Assembly: GCA_910579645.1 (NCBI GenBank)
Contig: CAJTVK010000031.1
Coordinates: 1-37,128, forward strand
Source: an uncultured Lachnospiraceae bacterium
Lineage (GTDB): Bacteria; Bacillota; Clostridia; Lachnospirales; Lachnospiraceae
Reading direction: 5' to 3'
Length of the DNA stretch: 37,128 nucleotides
Under the pieces are notes generated by a model. It was not told the origin of the DNA, did no database searches, and saw only the letters and a list, made by a program, of their open reading frames with translations. The first letter of the stretch is position 1. Each line of letters begins with the position of its first letter. Shown in pieces: positions 1 through 9,345 of this stretch. The position numbers and the translations under genes were made by a program.

Positions 1-3000
1 GTGCCGGAAGAAATGGGCGGGCTTAAGATGTACGGTGTGGAGATCGACAGCATTTCCGGCAGGATCGCGGGGCAGCTTTACCAGAAAAACCGTATCTCCA
101 TACAGGGGTTTGAGCATGCACAGTACCCGGACAGTTTTTTCGACTGCGTAATAGGAAACGTGCCTTTCGGCGCATATAAGGTGGCGGACACAAGGTATGA
201 CCGTTTCAGCTTCCTGATCCATGACTATTTTATTGCAAAGTCCCTTGACCTTGTGCGCCCCGGAGGTGTTGTTGCGGTGGTCACGTCAAGCGGCACCATG
301 GACAAGCAGAACCCTTCCGTGCGCCAGTATATCGCAAAACGCGCGGATTTATTGGGGGCCATAAGGCTCCCGGAGAATGTGTTCTTAAGGAATGCCGGGA
401 CGGAGGTGGTTGCGGATATCCTGTTTTTCCAGAAAAGGGACCGGGCGGCGCTGGAACAGCCGGAATGGGTAAGCCTTGATACCACGCCGGAGGGATATGC
501 CGTAAACAGTTATTTTGCCGCTCATCCGGAAATGGTGCTGGGCAGGTTTGCCATGGAAAGCACACAGTTTGGGAAGCAGGCGCTCACGGTAAAGCCCGTG
601 GAGGGTGCAGCCCTGTCGGAACAGCTGAGGGAAGCGGTAAGCCATATACAGGGTGATATCACGGACCGGGAGCCGGAGGAACTCCTGCCGGACCAGGCGG
701 GCGCTTCCATACCCGCCGACCCTTCCGTGAAGAATTTCAGTTTTGCGGAGGTGGGCGGGAAGGTATATTACCGGGAGAATGCAAGGATGAACCCGGTAGA
801 GCTTCCGGCAAAGACCACGGAGCGCGTCCTTGGCATGATAAAACTGCGGGATATTACGCAGGAACTGATCCGGTGCCAGATGGAGGATAAAAGTGACTCG
901 GAAGTGGAAACGCTGCAGAAAAAGCTGGACACGGAGTATGACAGTTTTACTAAAAAGTATGACCTGATCAGCAGCAACGCCAACCGCCGGGCTTTCTCAC
1001 AGGATTCCAGCTACTGCCTACTGGCGGCTCTGGAGGTGGTTGACGAGAACGGGAATTTAGAGCGCAAGGCGGATATCTTTACCAAGCGCACCATACGGAA
1101 GGCGGAGCCCGTCACCAGCGTGGACACCGCCAGCGAAGCCCTTGCAGTCTCCATCGGGGAAAAGGCAAGGGTGGATTTACCATTTATGGCGGAACTCTGT
1201 GGGAAAACGGGAGAGGAAGCCACAAGGGAACTTACCGGGGTAATCTTTAAAAACCCGGTGACGGAAAAATGGGAGGCGGCGGACGAATACCTTTCCGGCA
1301 ATGTCAGGGAGAAACTGCGCACAGCGGAGCATTATGCGGAAAGCCATCCGGAATATGTTCCAAATGTGGAGTATCTTAAGAAAGTGCAGCCCAAAGACCT
1401 TGACGCTCCGGAGATAGAGGTGCGGCTGGGCGCTGCATGGGTGGAAGATACTTATATCACACAGTTCATGGGGGAACTGTTCCAGACACCGGGGAATTAT
1501 CTTGGTAGAAAGATTGCGGCAAGGTATGCGAAAGAAACCGGGCGGTGGCATATTTCAGAGAAGAACCTTGATACCCGCGGAAATTCCCTCGTCACGTCCG
1601 CTTATGGGACGGGCAGGGCAAACGCCTACCGGCTTTTGGAGGACGCCCTGAACCTGCGGGATACCAAGATATACGATAAGATAACAGCGGAGGACGGGAA
1701 AGAGAAACGTGTCCTGAATAAAGCGGAGACCATGGTGGCCCAACAGAAGCAGGAGATGATCCGGGAAGCCTTTAAGGAATGGGTGTTCAAAGACCTTGAC
1801 CGGCGGGAGGCACTGTGTAAAACCTATAATGAATTATTCAACAGCATCCGCCCCCGGGAGTATGACGGGAGCCATATCCGGTTCGTGGGCATGAACCCGG
1901 AGATTACCATGATGCAGCACCAGAAAAATGCGGTGGCGCATATCCTGTACGGGGGAAATACCCTGCTTGCCCACTGCGTGGGCGCGGGGAAAACCTTTGA
2001 GATGGTGGCGGCGGGCATGGAGAGCAGGCGGCTGGGACTTTCCCATAAGAACCTTTATGTGGTGCCAAACCACCTGACGGAGCAGTGGGGCAGTGATTTC
2101 CTGCGCCTGTATCCGGGAGCCAATATCCTTGTGGCAACGAGGAAGGACTTTGAGCCTGCCAACAGGAAAAAATTCTGCTCCCGCATCGCTACCGGGGATT
2201 ATGACGGGATTATTATCGGCCACAGCCAGTTTGAGAAAATCCCCGTTTCCATAGAGCGCCAAATTGCGTCCATAGAGCGTCAGATTGACGATATTATCCT
2301 TGCGATTTCAGACGCGAAGGCGGCGGAGGGGGAGCGCTATACCATTAAAGAAATGGAAAAGACAAAGAAGCTGCTGGAAGCGAAACTGGAGAAATTAAAC
2401 AACCAGGAGCGGAAAGACAATGTAGTGACTTTTGAGGAACTTGGCGTGGACAGGCTGTTTGTGGACGAAAGCCATTTTTACAAAAACCTTTTTTTATACA
2501 CGAAAATGCGTAATGTGGCGGGGATATCACAGACGGACGCACAGAAAAGCTCCGACATGTTCATGAAGTGCCAGTACATGGACGAGATTACCGGGGGCAG
2601 GGGGATCACTTTCGCCACCGGCACCCCCATATCGAACAGCATGGTTGAATTATATACAATAATGCGTTATCTGCAGTATGACCTTCTGCAGAAGCTGGGG
2701 ATGGGGCATTTCGACGCATGGGCGGCGGCATTCGGGGAGACGGTCACCGGGATCGAGCTTTCCCCGGAAGGGACGGGCTACCGGGCAAAGACGCGTTTCG
2801 CCCGGTTCTACAACCTGCCGGAATTGATGTCGCTGTTTAAAGAATGTGCGGATATCCAGACTGCCGACCTTTTAGACCTGCCTGTGCCGGAAGCGGAATA
2901 TGTCAATGAAGTGTTAAAGCCAAGCCCGGAGCAGCAGGAGATGGTAAGGGCCTTTGCACAGCGGGCGGAAGCTGTACGGGCAGGGGGCGTTGACCCGGCA

Positions 3001-5346
3001 GAGGATAACATGCTACAGATCACCAACGATGGGAGGAAATGCGCACTGGATCAGCGTCTCTTAAACGATATGCTGCCGGACGCGGAGGGGAGCAAGGCGA
3101 ACCGATGCGTGGAAAATACTTTTGAAATATGGAAAAATACCATGCAGGATAAATCCGCACAAATCATCTTCTGCGACCTGTCCACGCCGAAAGCGGGCGG
3201 TGTTTTCAATGTGTATGATGACGTGCGGGAGAAGCTTGTGGCAATGGGGATACCAAGGGAGCAGGTCGCTTTTATCCATGAGGCGGCCACGGAGACAAAA
3301 AAGGCGGAGCTGTTTGCGAAGGTCCGCTCTGGGCAGGTACGGATTCTAATAGGCTCCACGCCCAAGCTGGGCGCAGGGACCAACGTGCAGGACAGGCTCA
3401 TTGCGCTCCACCATTTGGACTGCCCGTGGAAGCCTGCGGAGCTGGAACAGCAGGAAGGGCGCATTCTGCGGCAGGGGAACCGGAATAAGAAGGTGTGGAT
3501 TTACCGGTACGTGACGGAATCAACATTTGACGCGTACCTCTGGCAGATCCTGGAGAACAAGCAGAAGTTCATCAGCCAGATCATGACCAGCAAATCCCCG
3601 GTGCGCTCCTGCGAGGACGTGGACGATACCGCCCTGTCCTATGCGGAGATCAAGTCCCTTGCCACCGGGAATGTTTACATAAAAGAGAAGATGGAACTGG
3701 ACATACAGGTGAGTAAGTTAAAGCTGTTAAAGGCGGAGCATGTCAGCCAGAAATACCGGCTGGAAGCGGACATCGCAAGGAACTATCCGGCGGAAATCGC
3801 TGAATTAAAGGAACGGGCTGCGGGGCTTTCGGCGGATGTTAAGATGGCAGCCCCTGTTCTGGAAAAGGCGGAGGGGAAAGACAATTTTGCCATGGAGATA
3901 AAAGGCAGGGTATATACGGACCGGAAAGAAGCCGGGGAGGCATTCCTTTATGCCTGCCAGGGGCTGCGGGCCACGGACGATGCAAGGCCGGTGGGGAGCT
4001 TTAGCGGGTTTGAACTGGCAGTCTTTTACAATGCCTTAAGCCAGCAGTATATGGCCAGAATTGGGGGAAAGTGCAGCTACCGGGTGGAGGTCGGCAGGGA
4101 CGCCCTCGGCAATATGCAGCGCATCAGCAACGCCCTTGCAAGGATACCGGAAGAATTGAAAGAGACACAGCGGAAGCTTGAAAACGTGCAGCGTCAGCTT
4201 GCCATTGCGAAGGAGGAAGTGGAGAAGCCTTTTGTGAAGGAAGCGGAGCTTCAGGAGAAATTGGAACGTCTGGCGGAGCTGAACGTGCTTCTGAATATGG
4301 ACGAGAAAAGCCCTGCGGAGGCAGTGGGGCTGGATGATGAGGACCGGGAGGAAGAAGATATTCAGGATATTCCGGAGAGGGATATGGAGGAAAATGCAGA
4401 GGAAAATATAGAGGAAGAAACTTCCGGGAACAGCAGGGAAAAAGAGCCGGAGGATATCTTCATTCGGGAAGAGACCGGGGAAGGACGGACAGAGGAACCG
4501 GAAGAACTGGAAGACCCGTGGGAAGATGAGGAAGGGTATGCCTGTGAAACAGGGAACGGATACTTTTCGATCCAGGAGACGGAAGGGGGATATGACTATA
4601 CTTTTTACGGGGAAGACTACCGGGTGCTGGACGGCGGCGTATATGAGAACCCGTCTGTGCCGATCTGGGAGGCGGCGGAGGATATCCTTGCGGGTGAAGG
4701 GCTGCCCGCAGAAAAAATGGTGACGGTAGATTATAACTGGCTCATGGAGAAAGCGGAGGAAGCAGGGCAGGCACAAATCCGGAAGCTTCCGCTGATATCA
4801 GGCCATACGGAGCCGGAAGGGGTGCTGAACGGGCTGAAGCGGGCGGAGATTGAGGAAATGGCGCTCTGCTATGCCCAAGCGCAGATTGAGGAGGCAGGGC
4901 TTGACGGGGACGTGGAACTGCTGGGCGCAAGGGTATACGGGAGCCGCACGAGGGAAGGGCTGTACCGGGAAGGTTCCGATATTGACGTAGTAGTCTCCTA
5001 TGCAGGGGATATCCGGGAGGACGCTTTTTTTAACCTCCTGCATGAGGAGGATTTCTGCATGGCAGGGATTCCTATTGATATGAACCCCATATCTCTGGAA
5101 AAAACCGGGACGCTGGAAAAATATCTTGAAAATGCGGAGCAGTATCTGGACAGCAGGGAGGCACAGTTAAAATCCGGCAGGGCGGTATTGGAAGTTTCCG
5201 GCAGTATCGAAGCAGGTCAGGCGGCGGAAAACGAGGAAAGGAGGTCTGTGCTGGCAGCACTGAAAGAGAAGCAGTCAGCCATAGAGAGACGGGAAGGCAG
5301 GGCGGATAGCCCAAAAGAATATAAGAAAAGGGGGCAGGAATTATGA
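1..5346 (+). CDS. DNA methylase/SNF2-family helicase polyprotein with C-terminal nucleotidyltransferase domain (5' partial)
   Basis: The frame is open from the first base for 1781 codons and begins inside a methyltransferase domain, so the true start lies upstream of the window. Residues 52-56 read GNVPF, a variant of the N6-adenine methylase NPPF motif, followed by a VVTSSGTMDK block. The helicase part has Walker A VGAGKT (G661-T665), a DESH box (822-825) and a late motif QQEGRILRQGN (about 1150-1160), the arginine-rich helicase motif VI. An acidic linker (about 1440-1510) leads to a nucleotidyltransferase signature, GS at 1647-1648 with D1660 and D1662. These large polyvalent proteins travel with conjugative elements and are thought to act on incoming DNA or in anti-defence; that role is family inference. 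The stop overlaps the next start in an ATGA. Confidence 0.9.
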   Translation: MPEEMGGLKMYGVEIDSISGRIAGQLYQKNRISIQGFEHAQYPDSFFDCVIGNVPFGAYKVADTRYDRFSFLIHDYFIAKSLDLVRPGGVVAVVTSSGTMDKQNPSVRQYIAKRADLLGAIRLPENVFLRNAGTEVVADILFFQKRDRAALEQPEWVSLDTTPEGYAVNSYFAAHPEMVLGRFAMESTQFGKQALTVKPVEGAALSEQLREAVSHIQGDITDREPEELLPDQAGASIPADPSVKNFSFAEVGGKVYYRENARMNPVELPAKTTERVLGMIKLRDITQELIRCQMEDKSDSEVETLQKKLDTEYDSFTKKYDLISSNANRRAFSQDSSYCLLAALEVVDENGNLERKADIFTKRTIRKAEPVTSVDTASEALAVSIGEKARVDLPFMAELCGKTGEEATRELTGVIFKNPVTEKWEAADEYLSGNVREKLRTAEHYAESHPEYVPNVEYLKKVQPKDLDAPEIEVRLGAAWVEDTYITQFMGELFQTPGNYLGRKIAARYAKETGRWHISEKNLDTRGNSLVTSAYGTGRANAYRLLEDALNLRDTKIYDKITAEDGKEKRVLNKAETMVAQQKQEMIREAFKEWVFKDLDRREALCKTYNELFNSIRPREYDGSHIRFVGMNPEITMMQHQKNAVAHILYGGNTLLAHCVGAGKTFEMVAAGMESRRLGLSHKNLYVVPNHLTEQWGSDFLRLYPGANILVATRKDFEPANRKKFCSRIATGDYDGIIIGHSQFEKIPVSIERQIASIERQIDDIILAISDAKAAEGERYTIKEMEKTKKLLEAKLEKLNNQERKDNVVTFEELGVDRLFVDESHFYKNLFLYTKMRNVAGISQTDAQKSSDMFMKCQYMDEITGGRGITFATGTPISNSMVELYTIMRYLQYDLLQKLGMGHFDAWAAAFGETVTGIELSPEGTGYRAKTRFARFYNLPELMSLFKECADIQTADLLDLPVPEAEYVNEVLKPSPEQQEMVRAFAQRAEAVRAGGVDPAEDNMLQITNDGRKCALDQRLLNDMLPDAEGSKANRCVENTFEIWKNTMQDKSAQIIFCDLSTPKAGGVFNVYDDVREKLVAMGIPREQVAFIHEAATETKKAELFAKVRSGQVRILIGSTPKLGAGTNVQDRLIALHHLDCPWKPAELEQQEGRILRQGNRNKKVWIYRYVTESTFDAYLWQILENKQKFISQIMTSKSPVRSCEDVDDTALSYAEIKSLATGNVYIKEKMELDIQVSKLKLLKAEHVSQKYRLEADIARNYPAEIAELKERAAGLSADVKMAAPVLEKAEGKDNFAMEIKGRVYTDRKEAGEAFLYACQGLRATDDARPVGSFSGFELAVFYNALSQQYMARIGGKCSYRVEVGRDALGNMQRISNALARIPEELKETQRKLENVQRQLAIAKEEVEKPFVKEAELQEKLERLAELNVLLNMDEKSPAEAVGLDDEDREEEDIQDIPERDMEENAEENIEEETSGNSREKEPEDIFIREETGEGRTEEPEELEDPWEDEEGYACETGNGYFSIQETEGGYDYTFYGEDYRVLDGGVYENPSVPIWEAAEDILAGEGLPAEKMVTVDYNWLMEKAEEAGQAQIRKLPLISGHTEPEGVLNGLKRAEIEEMALCYAQAQIEEAGLDGDVELLGARVYGSRTREGLYREGSDIDVVVSYAGDIREDAFFNLLHEEDFCMAGIPIDMNPISLEKTGTLEKYLENAEQYLDSREAQLKSGRAVLEVSGSIEAGQAAENEERRSVLAALKEKQSAIERREGRADSPKEYKKRGQEL

Positions 5347-6332
5347 CTATGGAAAACCAGTTTGAAGTCTACCAGATGAAGCAGACGCCGGAGACAAGGC
5401 AGATACGTTTCCGCTCTTATAAGACGCTGCTGGAAAAGGGAATCCGAATCGGGCAGGAAGATTATGACCGGGTCTATACGGGAAGCCTGCATCCGCAGGA
5501 TACCCCGGAGGGAGTGAAGGAGCGGCTAGAGCGGCAGCCGCCCCGTTCCTTTGCGGGGCATTCCGTCAGCGTCAGTGATGTGCTGGTATTTTACAGGAAA
5601 GGCACGGTTATCTCTTACTATGTGGAAAAAACGGGATTTACGGTGATAGAAAATTTTATCCATAAAGAAAGCGGTCCGTCAGGAGCAGCAGTCTCCATCG
5701 ACACAACCAATTTTAAAATCGAAGGGAAAGCCGGGAGCTGGCTTGCCTTTGACAGTATCAGGCTGGAAGGGCAGGAGTTTTTCCTGATGGAACATGAGGC
5801 TTACGGGAAGGAAGCCGCATGGGTGGTGGTAGACGAGGCCGGGCGGCTGGCGGCGGATAACGTGCGGAATGGCTTTGATGGGGAAGTGCGGGGGAAGCTG
5901 GAAGAGTACCTCCGCACTTCACAGCCGGAAGCGGAGGGGCGCTGCAGGGAAGGAACCCGGCCACAGCCTGGACCTGAACCGTCAGAACCGGAAAGAGCGC
6001 AAATCTGTCAGGAGGAAATGAAGCCGCACCAAAAAGAATCCGGGGAAGATATGCCAAAGCTTGATAACTGGCAGAAATATATGGAAAACGGGGAATACCT
6101 AAGGAGCGCAGAGATCAGCGGGGAGCAGAATTATAACCTGATTGACGGAAGGAAAAACAACGGATATAAGGCTCCGCCCGTGGCAAAGAGTATGCCGCCG
6201 AAAGAGAAACCGCAGGGCAGGTCTTCGGTGCTGGCAAAGCTCCACAAAAAACAGGCGGAGATTGCAAAGAGCAGTGGGAAAAAGGAGCGGCAGGCAGCGG
6301 TGGAAAAGGATGTGGAGCGGGAACGGAAATAG
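5343..6332 (+). CDS. YodL / DUF4316 domain protein of conjugative element
   Basis: The protein has 329 residues and starts at an ATG overlapping the helicase stop by four bases, so the two are probably translationally coupled. The N-terminal hundred residues match the YodL pattern: an RFRSYKTLLEKG block, a Y-x-x-VYTG segment and an F-A-GHSVSVSDV block. The C-terminal ninety residues match DUF4316: QNYNLIDGRKNNG, then SSVLAKLHKKQAEIAKSSGK. The region between is another associated domain plus a proline/glutamate-rich linker. It is soluble, with no signal peptide. The biochemical role is unknown; proteins of this kind nearly always follow the methylase/helicase gene in Clostridia elements. A second ATG two codons in (5349) is possible. 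Confidence 0.8.
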   Translation: MTMENQFEVYQMKQTPETRQIRFRSYKTLLEKGIRIGQEDYDRVYTGSLHPQDTPEGVKERLERQPPRSFAGHSVSVSDVLVFYRKGTVISYYVEKTGFTVIENFIHKESGPSGAAVSIDTTNFKIEGKAGSWLAFDSIRLEGQEFFLMEHEAYGKEAAWVVVDEAGRLAADNVRNGFDGEVRGKLEEYLRTSQPEAEGRCREGTRPQPGPEPSEPERAQICQEEMKPHQKESGEDMPKLDNWQKYMENGEYLRSAEISGEQNYNLIDGRKNNGYKAPPVAKSMPPKEKPQGRSSVLAKLHKKQAEIAKSSGKKERQAAVEKDVERERK

Positions 6333-6374
6333 AAAAAAGGGAGTGTCCGGCTGTGGCCGGATGCTCCCTTTTTT
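6333..6374. terminator. Bidirectional rho-independent terminator
   Basis: An A-tract plus GGGAG at 6333-6343 pairs with CTCCC plus a T-tract at 6364-6374, and an inner stem TCCGGC (46-51) / GCCGGA (56-61) closes on a four-base loop. It has A/T tracts on both sides and lies between convergent genes, so it can stop transcripts from either direction. Confidence 0.9.
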
Positions 6375-6398
6375 CTGGAAGAAAATCATATTTCCCTA

Positions 6399-7001
6399 TT
6401 AGTCTGGCTGCTGCCCATCATGGGCTTTCCATTGGCATTCTGTAATCTCCATGTCAGTAAAAACCGCTTTAAAGGAAGAATCTTCCGGTGAACAGGCATA
6501 GATACCAAAGCGGATTTTTCCATTGCCTTTGTCCATATGGCAGATACGCATCTGGCTGAAATTTACGCCGTCTTCGGAACATTCAATACAGTAGTCGTCT
6601 TCCCGGCGGCTAAAGCGGTACCACATAGATTTTATGGCGGCAGAAACAGCGGTAGTCGCCCAGTCAGAATACCCGCCATTCGTTACAACGCTGCCTAAAT
6701 GCTGGAAAGATTCGTTTTCATATTCGATGGAACCCTTAAGCCAGTTTTCGCTGTCCAGATACATAACAATGCCGCATTGGTCAAACCGGTGATGGCTTTC
6801 GGAAAAATCTGTTTTCACTATGAAACTGAAAAATTTCTCATCCGTTTCCATTTGAAAAACCGGCGCATTATCATTTTGGAAATGATAGTAGGTCCTCTGC
6901 CATAAGTCAGTGTGGGGCGCTGTGGTAATTTCTATCCTGCTGTCGTCAATGTGGAAGCTTTTCGGCTGTCTCGTCCATTGGAATTTAGAAATATCCATCA
7001 T
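6399..7001 (-). CDS. DUF1349 (concanavalin-like fold) protein
   Basis: The protein has 200 residues, with no signal peptide or membrane segment. The layout matches DUF1349: W-TRQPKSFHI near the N-terminus, TDLWQRTYYHF, a central DQCGIVMYLDSENWLK block and a late IRFGIYACSPEDSSFKA. Members are predicted lectin/glucanase-like beta sandwiches of unknown substrate, sometimes described as regulation-of-enolase protein 1. The start is the first of two ATG codons, seven bases after GGAGG. It sits downstream of the relaxase on the same strand and looks like accessory cargo unrelated to transfer. Confidence 0.8.
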   Translation of the reverse strand: MMDISKFQWTRQPKSFHIDDSRIEITTAPHTDLWQRTYYHFQNDNAPVFQMETDEKFFSFIVKTDFSESHHRFDQCGIVMYLDSENWLKGSIEYENESFQHLGSVVTNGGYSDWATTAVSAAIKSMWYRFSRREDDYCIECSEDGVNFSQMRICHMDKGNGKIRFGIYACSPEDSSFKAVFTDMEITECQWKAHDGQQPD

Positions 7002-7079
7002 ATACTTTCCTCCATAAAATCTACAAAGTCTTTTCGGTTATCCTATCACATTGGATTGCTGCTGGCAAGATTATTCCCT

Positions 7080-8738
7080 TTATTCCCGTACTTGCTTATG
7101 TGCCGGTCTGCTGTTCGTAAGTCCCAGCGCAGCATGGATATTGGAACATACGGTATCCAGTTCTTTCTTTTGGTCACGGCAGGAATAATATTTCTCCTGA
7201 CGTTCCTTTTTCTCTGCCAGCAGTTTTTCCTTCTCCGCCTTCAGCGTCTGCAGGGTAGGCAGTTTCCCACCGTCAGATTTCCCTTTTAAAAATTTCAGGG
7301 CAGTCTCATACAGCGCAATCTTTGCAGAGTTTTCCTGCCGGAAGAGCTCTTTATTTTTGGATTTCCGTAATTGTGCGTATACGGATTTATTGGCAAGGTA
7401 TTGTCCGGTATAATGAATCTGCTCGTTGACCTGCCGGAGCCGCGCTTCTGTGTCTTTCAGTTCCTTTAAGGAAGAGGAAGCCTGCCCTTTTAGTTCCGAA
7501 AGCCGCCCCTCCATGCTTTCAAGGGTTTCATACCCATGCTCCTGTACATAGGAGAGCGTCTTTGCCATGTTCTGAAGATTGGAGAGCTTCACTTTATTGG
7601 CGTAGGCTCTGCTCTGCTGGGCTTTGATGCAGTTCTGTAAATCCGTCACCAGACGCAGCCCGGATTTCTCAAACGGGGCAGTGGGAGCATCCGTACCTGC
7701 AGGAATCCCATGCTGGCCGTCGGAGGGCTTCCTGTTGTGGATAGTCTTTTCCGGTAAATTTTCTTTCTGCACAGCCTGGCCTTTTTCTGTATTTTCAAGT
7801 CTGGAGTGATTCCCAATCAGTTCCATAAGGTAATCTTTTTCGTAGTGTGTGCCGAGGCTCCTGCCCGTAATCGGCTTTTCACGGTCAGGGTGGAGATAGC
7901 TGAACCTGCCCCGGCTGATTTTAAATTTGATGTTAAATTTCTCTGAAAGTATCTGTTCAAATTCTTTCAGGTCATGGGCGGAGGCGGCAGCTTCCTCAAT
8001 CGAAGTGCGGAGGTATTCCTTCTGTGTCTGGAAGACGGTGATGCGCGGCGTGATGCCCTCTGAAAGCATCTGTCTGTTGCGCTCCTCCAATTTTTTCTGT
8101 CCGGTCCGTTTCGCATGGTATTCTTTTTCCGTCACCTTCCGTTCCGCTTTGGTGAGCAAATTCACCTGATGGAGATTTTCCCGCTGGCATAAATCCATGA
8201 GAGACTGTTTCAGGCAAACGAGATAATTGTTTGTCAGGTGATGCTTGCGCCCGGCGCGAGAGTCGCAGTCACGCTCCATAAAGTCCTGCCGCTCCACATC
8301 ATTTTTCCGCAGGCTGTTGATGACGATATGCACATGGATGTTGCCGCTGCCATTGTGCCCGTCCATATGGGTGCAGACAAGGGCCTGATGCCCGGGGAAA
8401 TTTTTCCTGCAATATTCCAGCCCAAGCTGCTGCGCTTGCTCCCCGGTCAGCCCGCATTCATCCCTGTCTTTCGGATCGAAGCTGATGATGTAGTGGTGGG
8501 ATTTGATCTCGTCATAGGTCCGGTTTTTATGGAAGCGGGCATTCAGTTCCTTACATTCCATATCAAAAGAAAACGGGTCACATTCCACCCCGTCAAGGTA
8601 ATATTCTTCCCGGAGCTGCGTATTTCCGTTTTCATCAAGGATTGGTTTCCCGGTATATTCGTCATGCTGGAAAATGAGGTAACGTTGTGCTTCCCCATAA
8701 TCTGCATTCTTACTTGCTATGTGTTTGAGTATCGCCAT
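7080..8738 (-). CDS. mobA: Relaxase MobA (MobP-type mobilisation nuclease)
   Basis: This 552-residue DNA-nicking relaxase would cleave oriT and pilot the strand into the recipient. The catalytic domain occupies about the first 250 residues: a candidate nucleophile tyrosine in NADYGEAQRYL (Y14), a HHYIISFDPKD strand, and the metal-binding histidine set H124, H135 and H137 in THMDGHNGSGNIHVHIVIN. The rest is charged and largely helical, probably coiled coil (about 390-530). The start overlaps the end of mobC by 29 bases, as in many MobC-MobA pairs. The protein appears complete. It is transcribed away from the presumed oriT region at 9118-9340. Confidence 0.9.
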   Translation of the reverse strand: MAILKHIASKNADYGEAQRYLIFQHDEYTGKPILDENGNTQLREEYYLDGVECDPFSFDMECKELNARFHKNRTYDEIKSHHYIISFDPKDRDECGLTGEQAQQLGLEYCRKNFPGHQALVCTHMDGHNGSGNIHVHIVINSLRKNDVERQDFMERDCDSRAGRKHHLTNNYLVCLKQSLMDLCQRENLHQVNLLTKAERKVTEKEYHAKRTGQKKLEERNRQMLSEGITPRITVFQTQKEYLRTSIEEAAASAHDLKEFEQILSEKFNIKFKISRGRFSYLHPDREKPITGRSLGTHYEKDYLMELIGNHSRLENTEKGQAVQKENLPEKTIHNRKPSDGQHGIPAGTDAPTAPFEKSGLRLVTDLQNCIKAQQSRAYANKVKLSNLQNMAKTLSYVQEHGYETLESMEGRLSELKGQASSSLKELKDTEARLRQVNEQIHYTGQYLANKSVYAQLRKSKNKELFRQENSAKIALYETALKFLKGKSDGGKLPTLQTLKAEKEKLLAEKKERQEKYYSCRDQKKELDTVCSNIHAALGLTNSRPAHKQVRE

Positions 8739-9102
8739 GAAAATCTCCTGCCATCTTAATCACTTCATATTTCATTTCATAAATCTGTGCAATGCACCTG
8801 TTTATCGCCTGCCGCATTTCCTGAGAGTGGATTCCTCCCTGGTTAAAGTGGCGGGCAATTTGATTCAGATTGCTCCCGATTTTCCCTAACTCTGCGACCA
8901 GCTTTTTTAGTTCCGGCACATCTGCCACAATCTCATACTTGACGTTTACTTTCCCTTTCATTACCTGTTTTCGGAGAAATTCTGCAAGGGGCAGCCCTGT
9001 CTTGCGGGCATTTTCCATGATGATTTCATACTCTGTGTCAGTGAAGCGGAGCATGGCACAGTGGCTGCGCTTTAATTCTTTTTCTTTTTTCGGTCTTGCC
9101 AT
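8710..9102 (-). CDS. mobC: Mobilisation accessory protein MobC
   Basis: The protein has 130 residues from the ATG at 9102. That start was chosen because GGAAAGGAT lies just ahead of it and the upstream in-frame extension runs into a hairpin. The N-terminus is basic (MARPKKEKELKRSH). Next come a ribbon-helix-helix-like stretch (LRFTDTEYEIIMENARKTGL, FLRKQVM) and the family core ELGKIGSNLNQIARHFNQGG. MobC proteins bind near oriT, help melt the nick region and assist the relaxase. Its gene directly precedes and overlaps mobA. Confidence 0.88.
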   Translation of the reverse strand: MARPKKEKELKRSHCAMLRFTDTEYEIIMENARKTGLPLAEFLRKQVMKGKVNVKYEIVADVPELKKLVAELGKIGSNLNQIARHFNQGGIHSQEMRQAINRCIAQIYEMKYEVIKMAGDFHGDTQTHSK

Positions 9103-9117
9103 TTCGTATCCTTTCCC

Positions 9118-9173
9118 GTGATGGAGCTGGACAGCGCTGCCATGGAATGGCAGCACTGTCGTGCTTCATCACG
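9118..9173. repeat. Long near-perfect hairpin upstream of mobC
   Basis: An 11-base outer arm (9118-9128) pairs with 9163-9173 with one mismatch. Inside it GACAG (9130-9134) pairs with CTGTC (9156-9160), and GCTGCCAT (9136-9143) pairs with ATGGCAGC (9147-9154) around a GGA loop. It lies between the mobC ribosome site and the presumed oriT, so it could be an operator, an attenuating leader or part of the transfer origin. Confidence 0.7.
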
Positions 9174-9201
9174 CTGCGAGAGTGTAACGGTAGCCAGTTC
9201 T

Positions 9202-9345
9202 GCATATCCGGAGGATATGCCACCGAGGGTATGGGGCGCGGAGGCCCCATCAAGTAAGCCGGAGTGGCTCAAAACGCACGAAGTGGGTTTTGAGTTACGC
9301 AGGCGAAACTTGCTCTTCGGGAATTGAAAGCCCTCCTATAATAAA
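9202..9345. other. oriT: Probable origin of transfer (oriT) with three hairpins
   Basis: Three inverted repeats follow one another: GCATATCC/GGATATGC (9202-9220, GGA loop), ATGGGGC/GCCCCAT (9231-9250), and CTCAAAAC/GTTTTGAG (9268-9294, with an inner CAC-GAA-GTG). The last is followed by TTACGCAGGCGAAACTTGC, a plausible nick region. The location just upstream of divergently reading mobC-mobA and the hairpin-plus-single-strand layout fit MobP-type origins. The nick position cannot be read from sequence alone. Confidence 0.5.
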
